DNA from: an uncultured Butyrivibrio sp.
Lineage (GTDB): Bacteria > Bacillota > Clostridia > Lachnospirales > Lachnospiraceae
Direction: 5' to 3'
Length of the DNA stretch: 12,632 bases
Assembly: GCA_947169985.1 (NCBI GenBank)
Contig: CAMVRW010000040.1
Span: forward strand, 1-12,632
A model generated the notes under the pieces. The model did no database searches and was not told where the DNA came from. It worked only from the letters and a program-made list of their open reading frames with translations. How positions within the stretch are numbered: position 1 is the stretch's first letter; every line of letters starts with the position of its first letter. A program made the translations under genes and the position numbers. Shown in pieces: positions 1-8,221 of the stretch.

Positions 1-317
1 TTGAGTTCTGCCACAAGATCGGACTTGACTATGTATCATGCTCACCTTTCCGTGTACCTGTTGCCAGACTTGCTGCTGCTCAGGCTGCAATCGCTGAGAA
101 GGCTGAGAAGAAGGCAAACGCTGGTTCTGAGTCTACCTCAAAGTCTTTCGTAGACGAGGAGACAAAGAAGAAGCTCAACGAGTATGCTGAGAAGATCCAG
201 GAGATCGCAAAAGAGCTTGCTGAGCAGTCTGCAGATGTAGCTAAGGCAGGTCTTGAGGGACTTAAGGCTGGTGCTGAGGCTGCTGCTAAGGCTTACAAGG
301 ATACAAGAAATAAATAA
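1..317 (+). CDS. ppdK: Pyruvate phosphate dikinase, C-terminal end (partial, 5' end outside window)
   Basis: Only the last 104 codons are present; the reading frame begins at base 3 and stops with TAA at 315-317. The first 25 or so residues, including [20 protein letters not shown], match the end of the PEP/pyruvate-binding TIM-barrel domain of pyruvate phosphate dikinase. This cytoplasmic enzyme interconverts pyruvate, ATP and Pi with PEP, AMP and PPi, and in anaerobic Firmicutes it often works in glycolysis or gluconeogenesis. The clostridial enzyme normally stops just after the RLAAAQAA stretch. Here about 70 more residues follow: a short Ser/Thr-rich link and then a long Ala/Lys/Glu-rich stretch predicted to be helical. 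Codon choice (many GCT, AAG and CTT) is what one expects of a strongly expressed gene. A strong terminator follows, so this is the end of its transcript. Identification of the core is confident; the role of the tail is unknown. Confidence 0.9.
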   Translation, partial: EFCHKIGLDYVSCSPFRVPVARLAAAQAAIAEKAEKKANAGSESTSKSFVDEETKKKLNEYAEKIQEIAKELAEQSADVAKAGLEGLKAGAEAAAKAYKDTRNK

Positions 318-340
318 TTAACTCTTTAAAGGAGTGCTAT

Positions 341-372
341 AAGGAACTGTCCTACGGGGCAGTTCCTTTTTT
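341..372 (+). terminator. Rho-independent terminator of ppdK
   Basis: A 12-base-pair stem (341-352 with 357-368, one T-G wobble) closes on a TACG tetraloop, a stable UNCG-type loop on a C-G pair. A run of six T residues ends at 372. It begins 24 bases after the dikinase stop codon and points the same way. Confidence 0.92.
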
Positions 373-373
373 A

Positions 374-382
374 TGGTAGAAT
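374..382 (+). promoter_or_regulatory. Possible extended -10 promoter for the PHP gene
   Basis: TGGTAGAAT matches an extended -10 element (TGn followed by a TATAAT-like hexamer with one mismatch). It lies just after the dikinase terminator and about 25 bases before the PHP start codon. No good -35 box is seen at the right distance, which extended -10 promoters tolerate. The placement is sensible but the match is short. Confidence 0.35.
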
Positions 383-406
383 GGTGAGTGATAGGGGGAG
401 ATAAAT

Positions 407-1267
407 ATGCGTGCTATAGATTTACATACTCATTCAAACTGCTCTGATGGAACTCTTACGGTAAAAGAGCTAATGGACCTGGCTCATGCAAAGAACCTTG
501 CTGCCATTGCTCTTACTGATCACGATACTGTGGACGGACTTGATGAGGCTATCAGCTACACAAAGGAAAAGTATCCTGATATGGAGCTGGTGCCGGGCAT
601 TGAGTTTTCTACAGTAGAGGAGGGGAAGGATGTTCATATCGTAGGTTTGTATATAGATCATCACAATGAGTCCTTTGTATCCAAACTTACTCAGTTTATC
701 GAATCCAGAACCAACAGAAACGTGAAGATGTGCGATAAGCTAAGGAAAGAAGCTGGGATTCCAATAACCTATGAAGAGCTTGTAAGCTCTTTTCCCGGGG
801 CTGTTATCACAAGGGCCCACTATGCCAGATTCATGGTGGAGAGGGGATATGTGAACAGCAGACAGGAGGTCTTCGACAAGTATATAGGCGACAACTGCCC
901 ATATTATGTGGAGAGGGAGAAGATATCACCGGAGGAAGCAATCGGATATGTTCTCGAAGCCGGCGGAGTTCCTGTTCTGGCGCACCCAATCCTGTATCAT
1001 TTTTCTGACAGAAAGCTGGAAGCTCTGGTTAGTAGGCTCAAGAATGCAGGGTTAAAGGGAATAGAAGCCATATATTCCACCTACAGCCCTTCAGAAGAGC
1101 GTCAGATAAAAGAACTGGCATCCAAATATGAGCTTCTCATCAGCGGAGGCTCTGACTTCCACGGCGCCAACAAGCCAAAGATAGACTTGGGCTGTGGAAT
1201 GGGGAAACTCTTCCTTCCGGAAGACCTGTTAGAACCTATCAGAAGAGCTTCTGGTACAGTTAATTAA
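407..1267 (+). CDS. PHP-domain metal-dependent phosphoesterase (TrpH/YciV family)
   Basis: The protein has 286 residues, the usual size for this family. Metal-binding motifs of the PHP fold appear in order: DLHTHSNCSDG (H7, H9, D14), LTDHDT (D38, H39, D40), E66 in PGIEFS, H77, H138, H193 in LAHP, and the closing SDFHG (D250, H252). The insert between the second and third motif groups is typical of the YciV/TrpH branch. Characterised members are the E. coli 5'-3' exoribonuclease RNase AM and a Chromobacterium 3',5'-nucleotide bisphosphate phosphatase. The likely reaction is therefore hydrolysis of phosphate esters on short RNA or nucleotides in the cytoplasm; the exact substrate cannot be read from the sequence. 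The ATG at 407 follows an AGGGGGAG ribosome site. The gene sits alone between the dikinase terminator and an 80-base gap before the signalling operon, with which it may be co-transcribed. Confidence 0.88.
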   Translation: MRAIDLHTHSNCSDGTLTVKELMDLAHAKNLAAIALTDHDTVDGLDEAISYTKEKYPDMELVPGIEFSTVEEGKDVHIVGLYIDHHNESFVSKLTQFIESRTNRNVKMCDKLRKEAGIPITYEELVSSFPGAVITRAHYARFMVERGYVNSRQEVFDKYIGDNCPYYVEREKISPEEAIGYVLEAGGVPVLAHPILYHFSDRKLEALVSRLKNAGLKGIEAIYSTYSPSEERQIKELASKYELLISGGSDFHGANKPKIDLGCGMGKLFLPEDLLEPIRRASGTVN

Positions 1268-1336
1268 CTTTTCAGATATTAAAACACGAATCTATGATAA
1301 AATTAATATGCTCAGCCGTAAATTCTGCTTTGAAAT

Positions 1337-1343
1337 GGGAGGG
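1337..1343 (+). promoter_or_regulatory. Ribosome binding site that decides the REC-GGDEF start
   Basis: GGGAGGG lies 4 bases before the ATG at 1348. The in-frame upstream ATG at 1294 has no such site. Translation from 1348 also puts the receiver domain directly at the N-terminus, as expected. Confidence 0.7.
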
Positions 1344-1347
1344 CTGG

Positions 1348-2682
1348 ATGGCATATTGGATTGTCGTAGTAGATGATGATGCTATTGAACTCAGAAACGC
1401 AAAAATGCACCTGGAGGGTGCGGACTTGCGTATTAGTTGTCTGCGCTCAGGTGCGGACCTTTTAAAATTTTTGGATAGTAACACACCGGATCTGGTGCTG
1501 CTGGATATCCTCATGCCTGAAATGGATGGATTTGAGACCTTCCATTTACTCAGGGAGCTTGAGGAGAAAAAAGGCAGTAGAACCACTCCGGTTATTTTTT
1601 TGTCTGGAGATACTGACAAGGAAACAGAGAGAAGAGTACTTAAGGAGGGGGCTTCGGACTTTATCAAAAAGCCCTTTGACAAAGAGGCTCTTATAAGCCG
1701 TGTCAAGAAAGCAATTGAGAACCAGAAGACAATTGAAATGCTCACTGAAAAGGCTTCTGTGGATAAGCTGACAGGTTTCCTGAATAAGGCCTCCGGAACA
1801 GAAAAGATAAAAAAGATGTGCCTTGACAGCAATGGCGCTCTTATGCTGTTTGACCTTGATAACTTTAAGCTTGTGAACGATATCTATGGTCACGATATGG
1901 GAGACCAGGTGCTTATTGCCTTTTCAGAGATACTCCGCCACAGTACCAGAGTGGATGATGTCATCAGCAGGATTGGTGGAGACGAGTTTTTGGCCTTTTT
2001 CAGCAATCTTACTTATCAGACTGCAGTTAAGGCTTTGGTAGACAGAGTAAATGATCAGATTATAGGCAAATGCATTGAACTCATGGGGCAGGAGTTCAAT
2101 ATTCCTATAGGTATTTCTGTGGGAGTAGCTTTTGTTCCGGAACACTCCAGGGATTATCAGGCTCTTTTCAGATACGTGGATTCTGCCATGTACAAGGTTA
2201 AGCAAAATGGTAAGCATGGAGTCCGTATCCACGATGAGAAGACAGTGGTAATGGGATCAAAAGTTGAAGGCAGCCTTGATGTGGATATGGCCCATATAAA
2301 TCAGATACTGGAGGAGAGAGGGGATAATGACGGGGCCATGGTTATGGGTAAGGATACCTTTATTCAGGCCTATCGTTTTGCTTTGAGGTTTCTTAGAAGA
2401 TATGAGAAGGGAGCTGGAAAGGTCCTTCTTTCCTTAGCGGAAGAGGGAACAGGAGGCACCCTTTCTGAATTTGCTCCAAAGTTTATCGAGGTACTTCAGA
2501 AAAAACTCCGAAAGAGCGACATCATCATGCAGCTTCGCCTGGATCAGATAGTAGTATTCTTACCTCTGGTCACTATTGAGGAAGGGGAAATGGTTGCAGG
2601 AAGGCTAAAGCAGGCATTTGATGAAATGGGAGCTGAAGGCGTTTCACTTAGGTATGTAACAGATCATATTTCTTTTGAATGA
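1348..2682 (+). CDS. Response regulator with GGDEF (diguanylate cyclase) and a degenerate C-terminal GGDEF-like domain
   Basis: The protein has 444 residues from the preferred start. Residues 1-120 are a receiver domain with the acidic pair D9/D10, phospho-acceptor D53 in LLDILMPEMDG, S86 and K108 before Pro. Residues about 140-300 form a GGDEF domain with an intact GGDEF motif at 210-214. An RxxD inhibitory site (R201, D204) sits exactly five residues before it. It should therefore make c-di-GMP from two GTP and be product-inhibited, under phosphorylation control from a kinase. Residues about 333-430 resemble a second GGDEF fold: the stretch KLRKSDIIMQLRLDQIVVFL aligns with the usual LR..D.iaRiGGDEFvv.L pattern, but the catalytic motif is replaced by RLDQI (397-401). 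That part is inactive by inference and may be a binding or dimerisation unit. The stop is 15 bases before the next gene, a hybrid kinase, making that kinase or the one after it a likely phosphodonor. Confidence 0.88.
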   Translation: MAYWIVVVDDDAIELRNAKMHLEGADLRISCLRSGADLLKFLDSNTPDLVLLDILMPEMDGFETFHLLRELEEKKGSRTTPVIFLSGDTDKETERRVLKEGASDFIKKPFDKEALISRVKKAIENQKTIEMLTEKASVDKLTGFLNKASGTEKIKKMCLDSNGALMLFDLDNFKLVNDIYGHDMGDQVLIAFSEILRHSTRVDDVISRIGGDEFLAFFSNLTYQTAVKALVDRVNDQIIGKCIELMGQEFNIPIGISVGVAFVPEHSRDYQALFRYVDSAMYKVKQNGKHGVRIHDEKTVVMGSKVEGSLDVDMAHINQILEERGDNDGAMVMGKDTFIQAYRFALRFLRRYEKGAGKVLLSLAEEGTGGTLSEFAPKFIEVLQKKLRKSDIIMQLRLDQIVVFLPLVTIEEGEMVAGRLKQAFDEMGAEGVSLRYVTDHISFE

Positions 2683-2697
2683 ATATGAGGGATTTAT

Positions 2698-4752
2698 ATG
2701 ACTAGTACAAATAATGAGAGATTCATTCTTTTGCTTGTGTCCCTGGGGGGCATTGGACTATCAATAGAGAGCGTTCTTTTACATTGGGAATTTTGGGTGC
2801 CGCCAATTATTATCCTTGGAATTATTTCTATCTGGGCAATGAACATTACAGAGAACCCTGAATACAAGGTCCGGAAGGTGGCATATTTTGTTTATACCAT
2901 GCTTATTATCTTTTATCATGGTGTCCACAGAACATCATACTATGATGTGGCACTGGTGATGGTATTTGCCCTGACAGTCATGTCTTTCATGGATGATGTA
3001 TATATGATGAATCTGCTTTTGGCAGAGTATTTTATTTTGTTTTTTGTGCAGATCTTTTTCCTGGCCAGAAAAGGAGATGCTGCTATAACGCTGGATGTGA
3101 TCAATGTATCCAGGATCTTACTATACCTGGTTATTGTTTTTGCTGTGTTTTTCTGCTGCATCAAGGCCATAAACGACAGGGCAGAAAGACGGCTGTCTGA
3201 AGAGGAAAAGACCAATCGCATCGAGGCAGTTGATGCAGATATGGAGGATTTCCTTTCCAATATTTCCCATGAGCTGAGAACCCCTGTAAATGTGGTCCTT
3301 GGAATGTCAGAAATGCAGATAAAAAAGAAACTGGGAGAAGAGGCTTTTTCTATCAGAAATGCCGGAACCCGTCTGGCTTATCAGATTGAAGATATCCAGG
3401 ACTATACCGAATGTAAGCGCAATAAGTGCATCCTTGAAGAAGATGAGTACATGAGCACCTCACTTATCAATGATGTGGTCATGAACTTCAGACTTCTTGA
3501 TAATGACAGGAATCTTGAGCTGATCGTGGATCTGGACCCTAAGGTTCCAACTAAAATGCGAGGTGACGTAAAAAAGCTCCACAAGATATTCCGTCATCTT
3601 TTGGAAAATGCCCTGAAGTTTACCAGGAAGGGCGGCATCTACGTAAAGATGTTCGCAGAGGAAAAGGACTACGGAATAAACCTTTGCATAGAGATGACAG
3701 ATACCGGTATAGGTATGGATGTCAGATCAATTGCAGCTATCTCAGAGGGAATGTATCAGGCTAATAAAAAGAGAAATCGCAGTTCCGGAGGAATCGGACT
3801 GGGACTGTTTATTGTTTACGGTTTTGCCCACAGTATGGGCGGCTTTGTTAAGATCGAGAGCGAAAAGAAAATTGGTACTACTGTAAGGGTAACCATACCT
3901 CAGAAAGTAGTTGATAAAACTCCATGTCTTTCAATCTCCAGGAGTTTTGTGGGAGATATCATCTTCCATGTTCGTTCTGATAAATACAAGGTTCCAAAGG
4001 TTAGGGATTTCTATCGTGCCATGGCCACCAATCTGGCTATTGGTATAGGTGTTCCTCTGTATTCGGCACAGAGCATAAAAGAGATTGAAAACCTTCAGGA
4101 GAAAATGAATGTAACTCTTATTTTCATGGGCCAGGAGGAGTACGAGGACAATCCTGCTTACTTCGATGAGCTCAGTAAAGGAGACGTTGTTGTGGCTGTA
4201 TCAGCTGCTCCGGGATTTAAGTCAAGGCCCGGAAGTGGCGTTCTTGTAATGCCTAAACCTCTTTATGCATATCCTGTCATCAAGGTTATAAACGAGGGCA
4301 GAGATGCCAAGGATCTGGCAACTATGAATAATGGTGAAAAGCCAAACTTTGGCGGTATTAAGGCTCTGGTAGTTGACGACGAACCAATGAATCTGGTGGT
4401 GGCAACAGGTCTTTTGACTGAATATGACATGATAGTAGATACAGCTGATAGCGGAAAAGAATCAATTCTTAAATTCCGAAATGCTGATTACGATGTAGTA
4501 TTCATGGATCATATGATGCCGGAGATGGACGGCGTGGAAGCCATGAAGCTTATTAAGGCAGCTGCAGCAGAGATGAATAAAAATGTCATAGTGATCGCTC
4601 TTACGGCAAATGCTGTATCCGGTGCAAGGGAGATGTTTATAGCCGAGGGCTTTGATGGATTTATTGCGAAACCAATAAATATCGCGGACTTTGAGAGAGT
4701 TATGCTCAGGGAACTTACCAAGTCTGGAAAAGGTAAGGGAGGGCAGAAGTAA
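2698..4752 (+). CDS. Membrane hybrid histidine kinase with pseudo-receiver and receiver
   Basis: The protein has 684 residues. About six hydrophobic segments fill residues 8-155, with no recognisable extracellular sensor domain. A HisKA domain follows with phospho-acceptor H191 in NISHELRTP. The HATPase domain has N304 (N box), D335 in DTGIG, and the glycine lid GGIGLGL at 364-370. Residues about 408-535 have the size and position of a receiver but lack the acidic pocket and phospho-Asp, so they look like a pseudo-receiver. A normal receiver follows with D560/D561, phospho-acceptor D604 in FMDHMMPEMDG, T636 and K658. There is no HPt domain, so onward phosphotransfer would need one elsewhere, and the next gene carries one. 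A GAGGG site lies upstream of the ATG. The stop codon directly touches the next start, which indicates translational coupling. The signal sensed is unknown; the six-segment membrane region may itself be the sensor. Confidence 0.9.
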   Translation: MTSTNNERFILLLVSLGGIGLSIESVLLHWEFWVPPIIILGIISIWAMNITENPEYKVRKVAYFVYTMLIIFYHGVHRTSYYDVALVMVFALTVMSFMDDVYMMNLLLAEYFILFFVQIFFLARKGDAAITLDVINVSRILLYLVIVFAVFFCCIKAINDRAERRLSEEEKTNRIEAVDADMEDFLSNISHELRTPVNVVLGMSEMQIKKKLGEEAFSIRNAGTRLAYQIEDIQDYTECKRNKCILEEDEYMSTSLINDVVMNFRLLDNDRNLELIVDLDPKVPTKMRGDVKKLHKIFRHLLENALKFTRKGGIYVKMFAEEKDYGINLCIEMTDTGIGMDVRSIAAISEGMYQANKKRNRSSGGIGLGLFIVYGFAHSMGGFVKIESEKKIGTTVRVTIPQKVVDKTPCLSISRSFVGDIIFHVRSDKYKVPKVRDFYRAMATNLAIGIGVPLYSAQSIKEIENLQEKMNVTLIFMGQEEYEDNPAYFDELSKGDVVVAVSAAPGFKSRPGSGVLVMPKPLYAYPVIKVINEGRDAKDLATMNNGEKPNFGGIKALVVDDEPMNLVVATGLLTEYDMIVDTADSGKESILKFRNADYDVVFMDHMMPEMDGVEAMKLIKAAAAEMNKNVIVIALTANAVSGAREMFIAEGFDGFIAKPINIADFERVMLRELTKSGKGKGGQK

Positions 4753-7700
4753 ATGAAGAAAAACGGTATTATTCGAAGTGTAATAAACGCAATAATGGAT
4801 CCAGAGCGGGAGTTTGTAGAAAGAACCTACCTTGTGCTTTCACTGGTTTCTGAGGTGACAGTAGCTATAGCCCTTATAGGTGACCTGATCTTAAAAGAAA
4901 ATCCCTGGGAGATAGCCGTAATTGTTGGAACTCTTATTTTTGTTCCCTCACTGATGATCTTCTGTCTTAAGAAAAATAAGTTGAAGCTGGCTATTAAGAT
5001 AACAGTTATTGGCATTACCTTCATCATACTTCCGGGACTGTATTTCTTTGGAGGCGGAGTACAGGGTGGAGGCGTGCTGTGGATAATCTTTACCTTTACC
5101 TATGCAGGACTTGTACTTACCGGGACCTGGCGTGCTGTTATGTTTGCCATAATGTTTGCCATGTCGCTGCTTTGCTATTGTCTGGAGTATTTCTTTCCAC
5201 AGCTTGTTTATGAGCATTCAAGACCTGTTTTCTTTGTTGATTCCTTCCTGTCCATTATCCTGGTAGGCATCATCTGCTTTATCATGACCTGGATCGAGAA
5301 CTGGCTTTTTATGGGTGAGAACAAAAGAGCCAGGGAGGCAGCCAAGAAGGCTGAGGAGCTGACTATAGCTCAAAACCGTTTCTTTTCAAGCATGAGCCAT
5401 GAGATCAGGACTCCCATAAACTCTATTCTGGGTCTTAATGAGTTGATACTCCGTGATCAGAGTGCCTCTGATGAGGTTGTATGGGATGCCCTTGGAATAC
5501 AGGGGTCAGGAAAGATGCTGCTGGCCCTCATAAACGATATCCTGGATTTTTCCAAGATGGAAGCAGGCAGCATGGATATTGTCCCGGTGGATTATAAAGT
5601 AGGGGACTTTTTATCTGAAATAGTAAATATGATCTGGCTTAAGGCCAATGAAAAAGGCCTTCGGTTTGATGTGAGCATAGACCCTAAGGTTCCGTCAGTT
5701 CTTTATGGCGATGAAGTAAGGATGAAGCAGATCATTATTAACCTGCTTAACAACGCTGTAAAGTACACAGCTGATGGCACAGTGGAGCTCCATATTGAGA
5801 GTGAAGAAAAGGATGAAAAAACTGTCAAGCTGACTATTTCTGTATCAGATACCGGAATGGGAATAAAGAAAGAGGTTATTCCCTATCTTTTCGATGCCTT
5901 TAAGAGAGTGGATGAGGAAAAGAACCGCCACATAGAGGGAACCGGCCTTGGCCTTTCCATCGTAAAGCAGCTGGTGGAACTGATGGGCGGAACCATTACT
6001 GTGAACAGTGTATATGGCGAGGGTTCAACCTTCACAGTTGTTTTGAATCAGGGAGTGGCTGATGCAGCCCAGATAGGTGAACTTAATATCCACAACCAGA
6101 GAATTTCTGACAGAGATGCTTACGAGTCCAGCTTCAGGGCCCCTGATGCCAGAATCCTCATCGTTGATGATAACGAGATGAATCTGGAGGTTGAAAGTAA
6201 GCTTCTTATTGAGACTCAGATGACCATAGATAAGGCTCTTAGCGGAGCTGAAGCACTTGAGATGGATCTTAAGTACCACTACGACGTTATCCTTATGGAT
6301 CATCTCATGCCCGAGATGGATGGCATAGAGTGTCTGGAAAAGATCCGCGATCACACAGGCGGTCTTAACAGGACTACTCCTGTTATCATTCTTACAGCTA
6401 ATGCAGGTAGTGATAACAAGGAATTGTATAACAGAGCCGGATTTGATGGCTATCTTGTTAAGCCTGTTTCGGGAGAAGCTCTGGAGAACGCTCTTATGAG
6501 GCATATCTCCAAGGATAAGATGATCCTTAACAGCAACAAGGTTGTTGATATGAAGGGAGATATTGATGCTTCCACAGGTTATTCCGGGAAAATGCCTGTT
6601 ATCATCACCTCCACAAGTATGTGTGATCTCCCTGACGCGATCATCAAAAAGCTCCATATCCCTATTCTTCCGTTCAATATCATTACGGAAGAGGGCACAT
6701 TCAAAGATGGTGTTCAGATGGGAGCAGATGAGCTTATACGCTACCTGGTGTCAGGAAGAAACGTGGAATCTTCACCACCTGATGAGGCAACCTATACAGA
6801 ATTCTTTGCAAAAGAGCTAAAGAAGGCTCACCACCTTATTCATATAGCCATAACTACCAGCATGAGTAGGGACTATGAAAGAGCCTGTGAAGCAGCAAAG
6901 TCCTTTGACAACGTGACTGTTATCAATTCCGAGTGCCTTTCATCATCTACAGGTATTCTGGTGCTGATAGCTTATAGGCTAGCCCAGATCAATGACAACG
7001 TGGATGAGATCGTAGAAGAGCTTGAGATGGTGAAGCAGCGCTTGAAGTGCAGCTTTGTCATTGATACCACCCAGTATATGACAAGGAGAGGTCTTGTAAG
7101 TCCTACTGTGGACAAGATAGCCAGAAGTCTTAACATGCATCCTTGCATGAGAATGAAGGATGACAGGTCCGGAATTGGAGGAATCTGGTTTGGCTATAGG
7201 AGAAGGGCCTACAAAAAGTACATTGCAAAGGCATTTCCTGTGGATGTTATTCCTGATCCTGAAGTGGTTTTCATCACCTATGCTGATGTGCCTGTGGATA
7301 CCCTTTTGTGGATCAAGGAGGAGATAAGCAAGATTGCTTTCTTTGAAAATGTTGTATTTAAGCAGGCTTCCGCGGCTATTTCTTCAAACTGTGGACCGGG
7401 AACCTTTGGAATACTGTACTTTGTTAAGTCTAATAAATCCTATAATCTCACATCACTCTTCGAGGGAGAGAATCTTCTTCTGGCTGATACAGAGCAGGAG
7501 GAAGAGGAGGAAACAGAAGCTGTAGAAGTTGAAGATGAGGAAATGGAAGCTGGCACAGAGCTTCAAAGCGATGAGACTACAGCTCTGGAAATGCCAGAAG
7601 AAAAGAAGTGGTATGATTCTCTTGAGGGAATAGATGGAAGCATTGCTATAAAAAACAGCGGCTCTGAGGATGCCTTCAAGACTGTGCTTAGGATTTTCTA

Positions 7701-8196
7701 TGGCTCCATTGAAAGTAAGTACGAGGAGATCCAAGGCTACTATAAGGAAGGCGACTTTAAGAATTACACCATTAAGGTCCATGCCCTAAAGAGTTCCTGC
7801 AAGCTAATAGGAGCTATGATTACTTCAGAAAAGGCTCAGCTTCTTGAGAATGCCGGAAAAGAAGAGAACATAGACTATATCAGGGAAAATCATGAATCCT
7901 TTATGGAAGAATACCTGAAGTATAAGGAAATTCTTGGGCCTGTCTTTGATGAAGGAAGTGAAGGAAAACAGGAGATTATAGATAAGCCTGTGGCTGATGA
8001 ATTCCTCATGGAAAGTGTCTATGATGGTCTGAAAGAGGCGGCTGATTCCATGGACTGTGATGCAGTAGATGCTGTATTTAAGGAAATTGAAGGATATGCA
8101 ATTCCTGAGAGCGAAGCAGAAAAGTTTAAGGCTCTTAAGGAGAAGGCAGATATGTTTGATTATGATGGCATGCTGGAGATACTTAATGCCAACTAA
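4753..8196 (+). CDS. Membrane hybrid histidine kinase with receiver, DegV-like domain and HPt domain
   Basis: The protein has 1147 residues in one uninterrupted frame. About six membrane segments lie within residues 25-185, then a short helical linker and a HisKA domain with H216 in SMSHEIRTP. The HATPase domain has an N box around N330-N334, D366 in DTGMG and the lid GTGLGL at 396-401. The receiver spans 466-590 with D472/D473, phospho-acceptor D516, T548 and K570. Residues about 613-893 form a complete DegV fold: an opening TSTSMCDLP, a central TTSMSRDY, QYMTRRGLVS, and a closing NCGPGTFGILYF. DegV proteins bind fatty acids, in some bacteria for the fatty-acid kinase system. A very acidic linker (914-940) leads to an HPt domain with H1010 in VHALKSS, then a 90-residue helical tail. 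The start codon follows the previous stop with no gap, and GGGAGGG lies 9 bases upstream. The architecture supports an internal His-Asp-His relay. A ligand-controlled step at the DegV domain is inference; several expected lipid-contact residues differ. Confidence 0.92.
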   Translation: MKKNGIIRSVINAIMDPEREFVERTYLVLSLVSEVTVAIALIGDLILKENPWEIAVIVGTLIFVPSLMIFCLKKNKLKLAIKITVIGITFIILPGLYFFGGGVQGGGVLWIIFTFTYAGLVLTGTWRAVMFAIMFAMSLLCYCLEYFFPQLVYEHSRPVFFVDSFLSIILVGIICFIMTWIENWLFMGENKRAREAAKKAEELTIAQNRFFSSMSHEIRTPINSILGLNELILRDQSASDEVVWDALGIQGSGKMLLALINDILDFSKMEAGSMDIVPVDYKVGDFLSEIVNMIWLKANEKGLRFDVSIDPKVPSVLYGDEVRMKQIIINLLNNAVKYTADGTVELHIESEEKDEKTVKLTISVSDTGMGIKKEVIPYLFDAFKRVDEEKNRHIEGTGLGLSIVKQLVELMGGTITVNSVYGEGSTFTVVLNQGVADAAQIGELNIHNQRISDRDAYESSFRAPDARILIVDDNEMNLEVESKLLIETQMTIDKALSGAEALEMDLKYHYDVILMDHLMPEMDGIECLEKIRDHTGGLNRTTPVIILTANAGSDNKELYNRAGFDGYLVKPVSGEALENALMRHISKDKMILNSNKVVDMKGDIDASTGYSGKMPVIITSTSMCDLPDAIIKKLHIPILPFNIITEEGTFKDGVQMGADELIRYLVSGRNVESSPPDEATYTEFFAKELKKAHHLIHIAITTSMSRDYERACEAAKSFDNVTVINSECLSSSTGILVLIAYRLAQINDNVDEIVEELEMVKQRLKCSFVIDTTQYMTRRGLVSPTVDKIARSLNMHPCMRMKDDRSGIGGIWFGYRRRAYKKYIAKAFPVDVIPDPEVVFITYADVPVDTLLWIKEEISKIAFFENVVFKQASAAISSNCGPGTFGILYFVKSNKSYNLTSLFEGENLLLADTEQEEEEETEAVEVEDEEMEAGTELQSDETTALEMPEEKKWYDSLEGIDGSIAIKNSGSEDAFKTVLRIFYGSIESKYEEIQGYYKEGDFKNYTIKVHALKSSCKLIGAMITSEKAQLLENAGKEENIDYIRENHESFMEEYLKYKEILGPVFDEGSEGKQEIIDKPVADEFLMESVYDGLKEAADSMDCDAVDAVFKEIEGYAIPESEAEKFKALKEKADMFDYDGMLEILNAN

Positions 8197-8221
8197 TTGC
8201 GGATGGTTATGGAGGTAATGC

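Noticed and set aside
1264..1303. A sigma-70-type promoter before the REC-GGDEF gene
   Set aside because: TATGAT (1293-1298) is a fair -10, but no -35 lies at a normal distance (TTAACT at 1264-1269 is 23 bases away), so it is too weak to list.
1294..1347. Longer N-terminus for the REC-GGDEF protein starting at 1294
   Set aside because: There is no ribosome site before 1294, while GGGAGGG precedes the ATG at 1348 and the receiver starts right there.
1272..1832. A 186-codon Ser-rich open frame on the minus strand
   Set aside because: It is the reverse of the REC-GGDEF coding sequence. The Ser/Phe-rich composition is what the reverse of Glu/Lys-rich codons gives.
6025..6657. A 210-codon open frame on the minus strand
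   Set aside because: It is antisense to the receiver and DegV parts of the large kinase, with no ribosome site and no domain signature.
6589..7431. DegV domain as an artefact of a missed stop or a separate gene
   Set aside because: The frame is continuous from membrane region to HPt, there is no internal ribosome site with a suitable start near 6592, and the HPt domain follows in the same frame.
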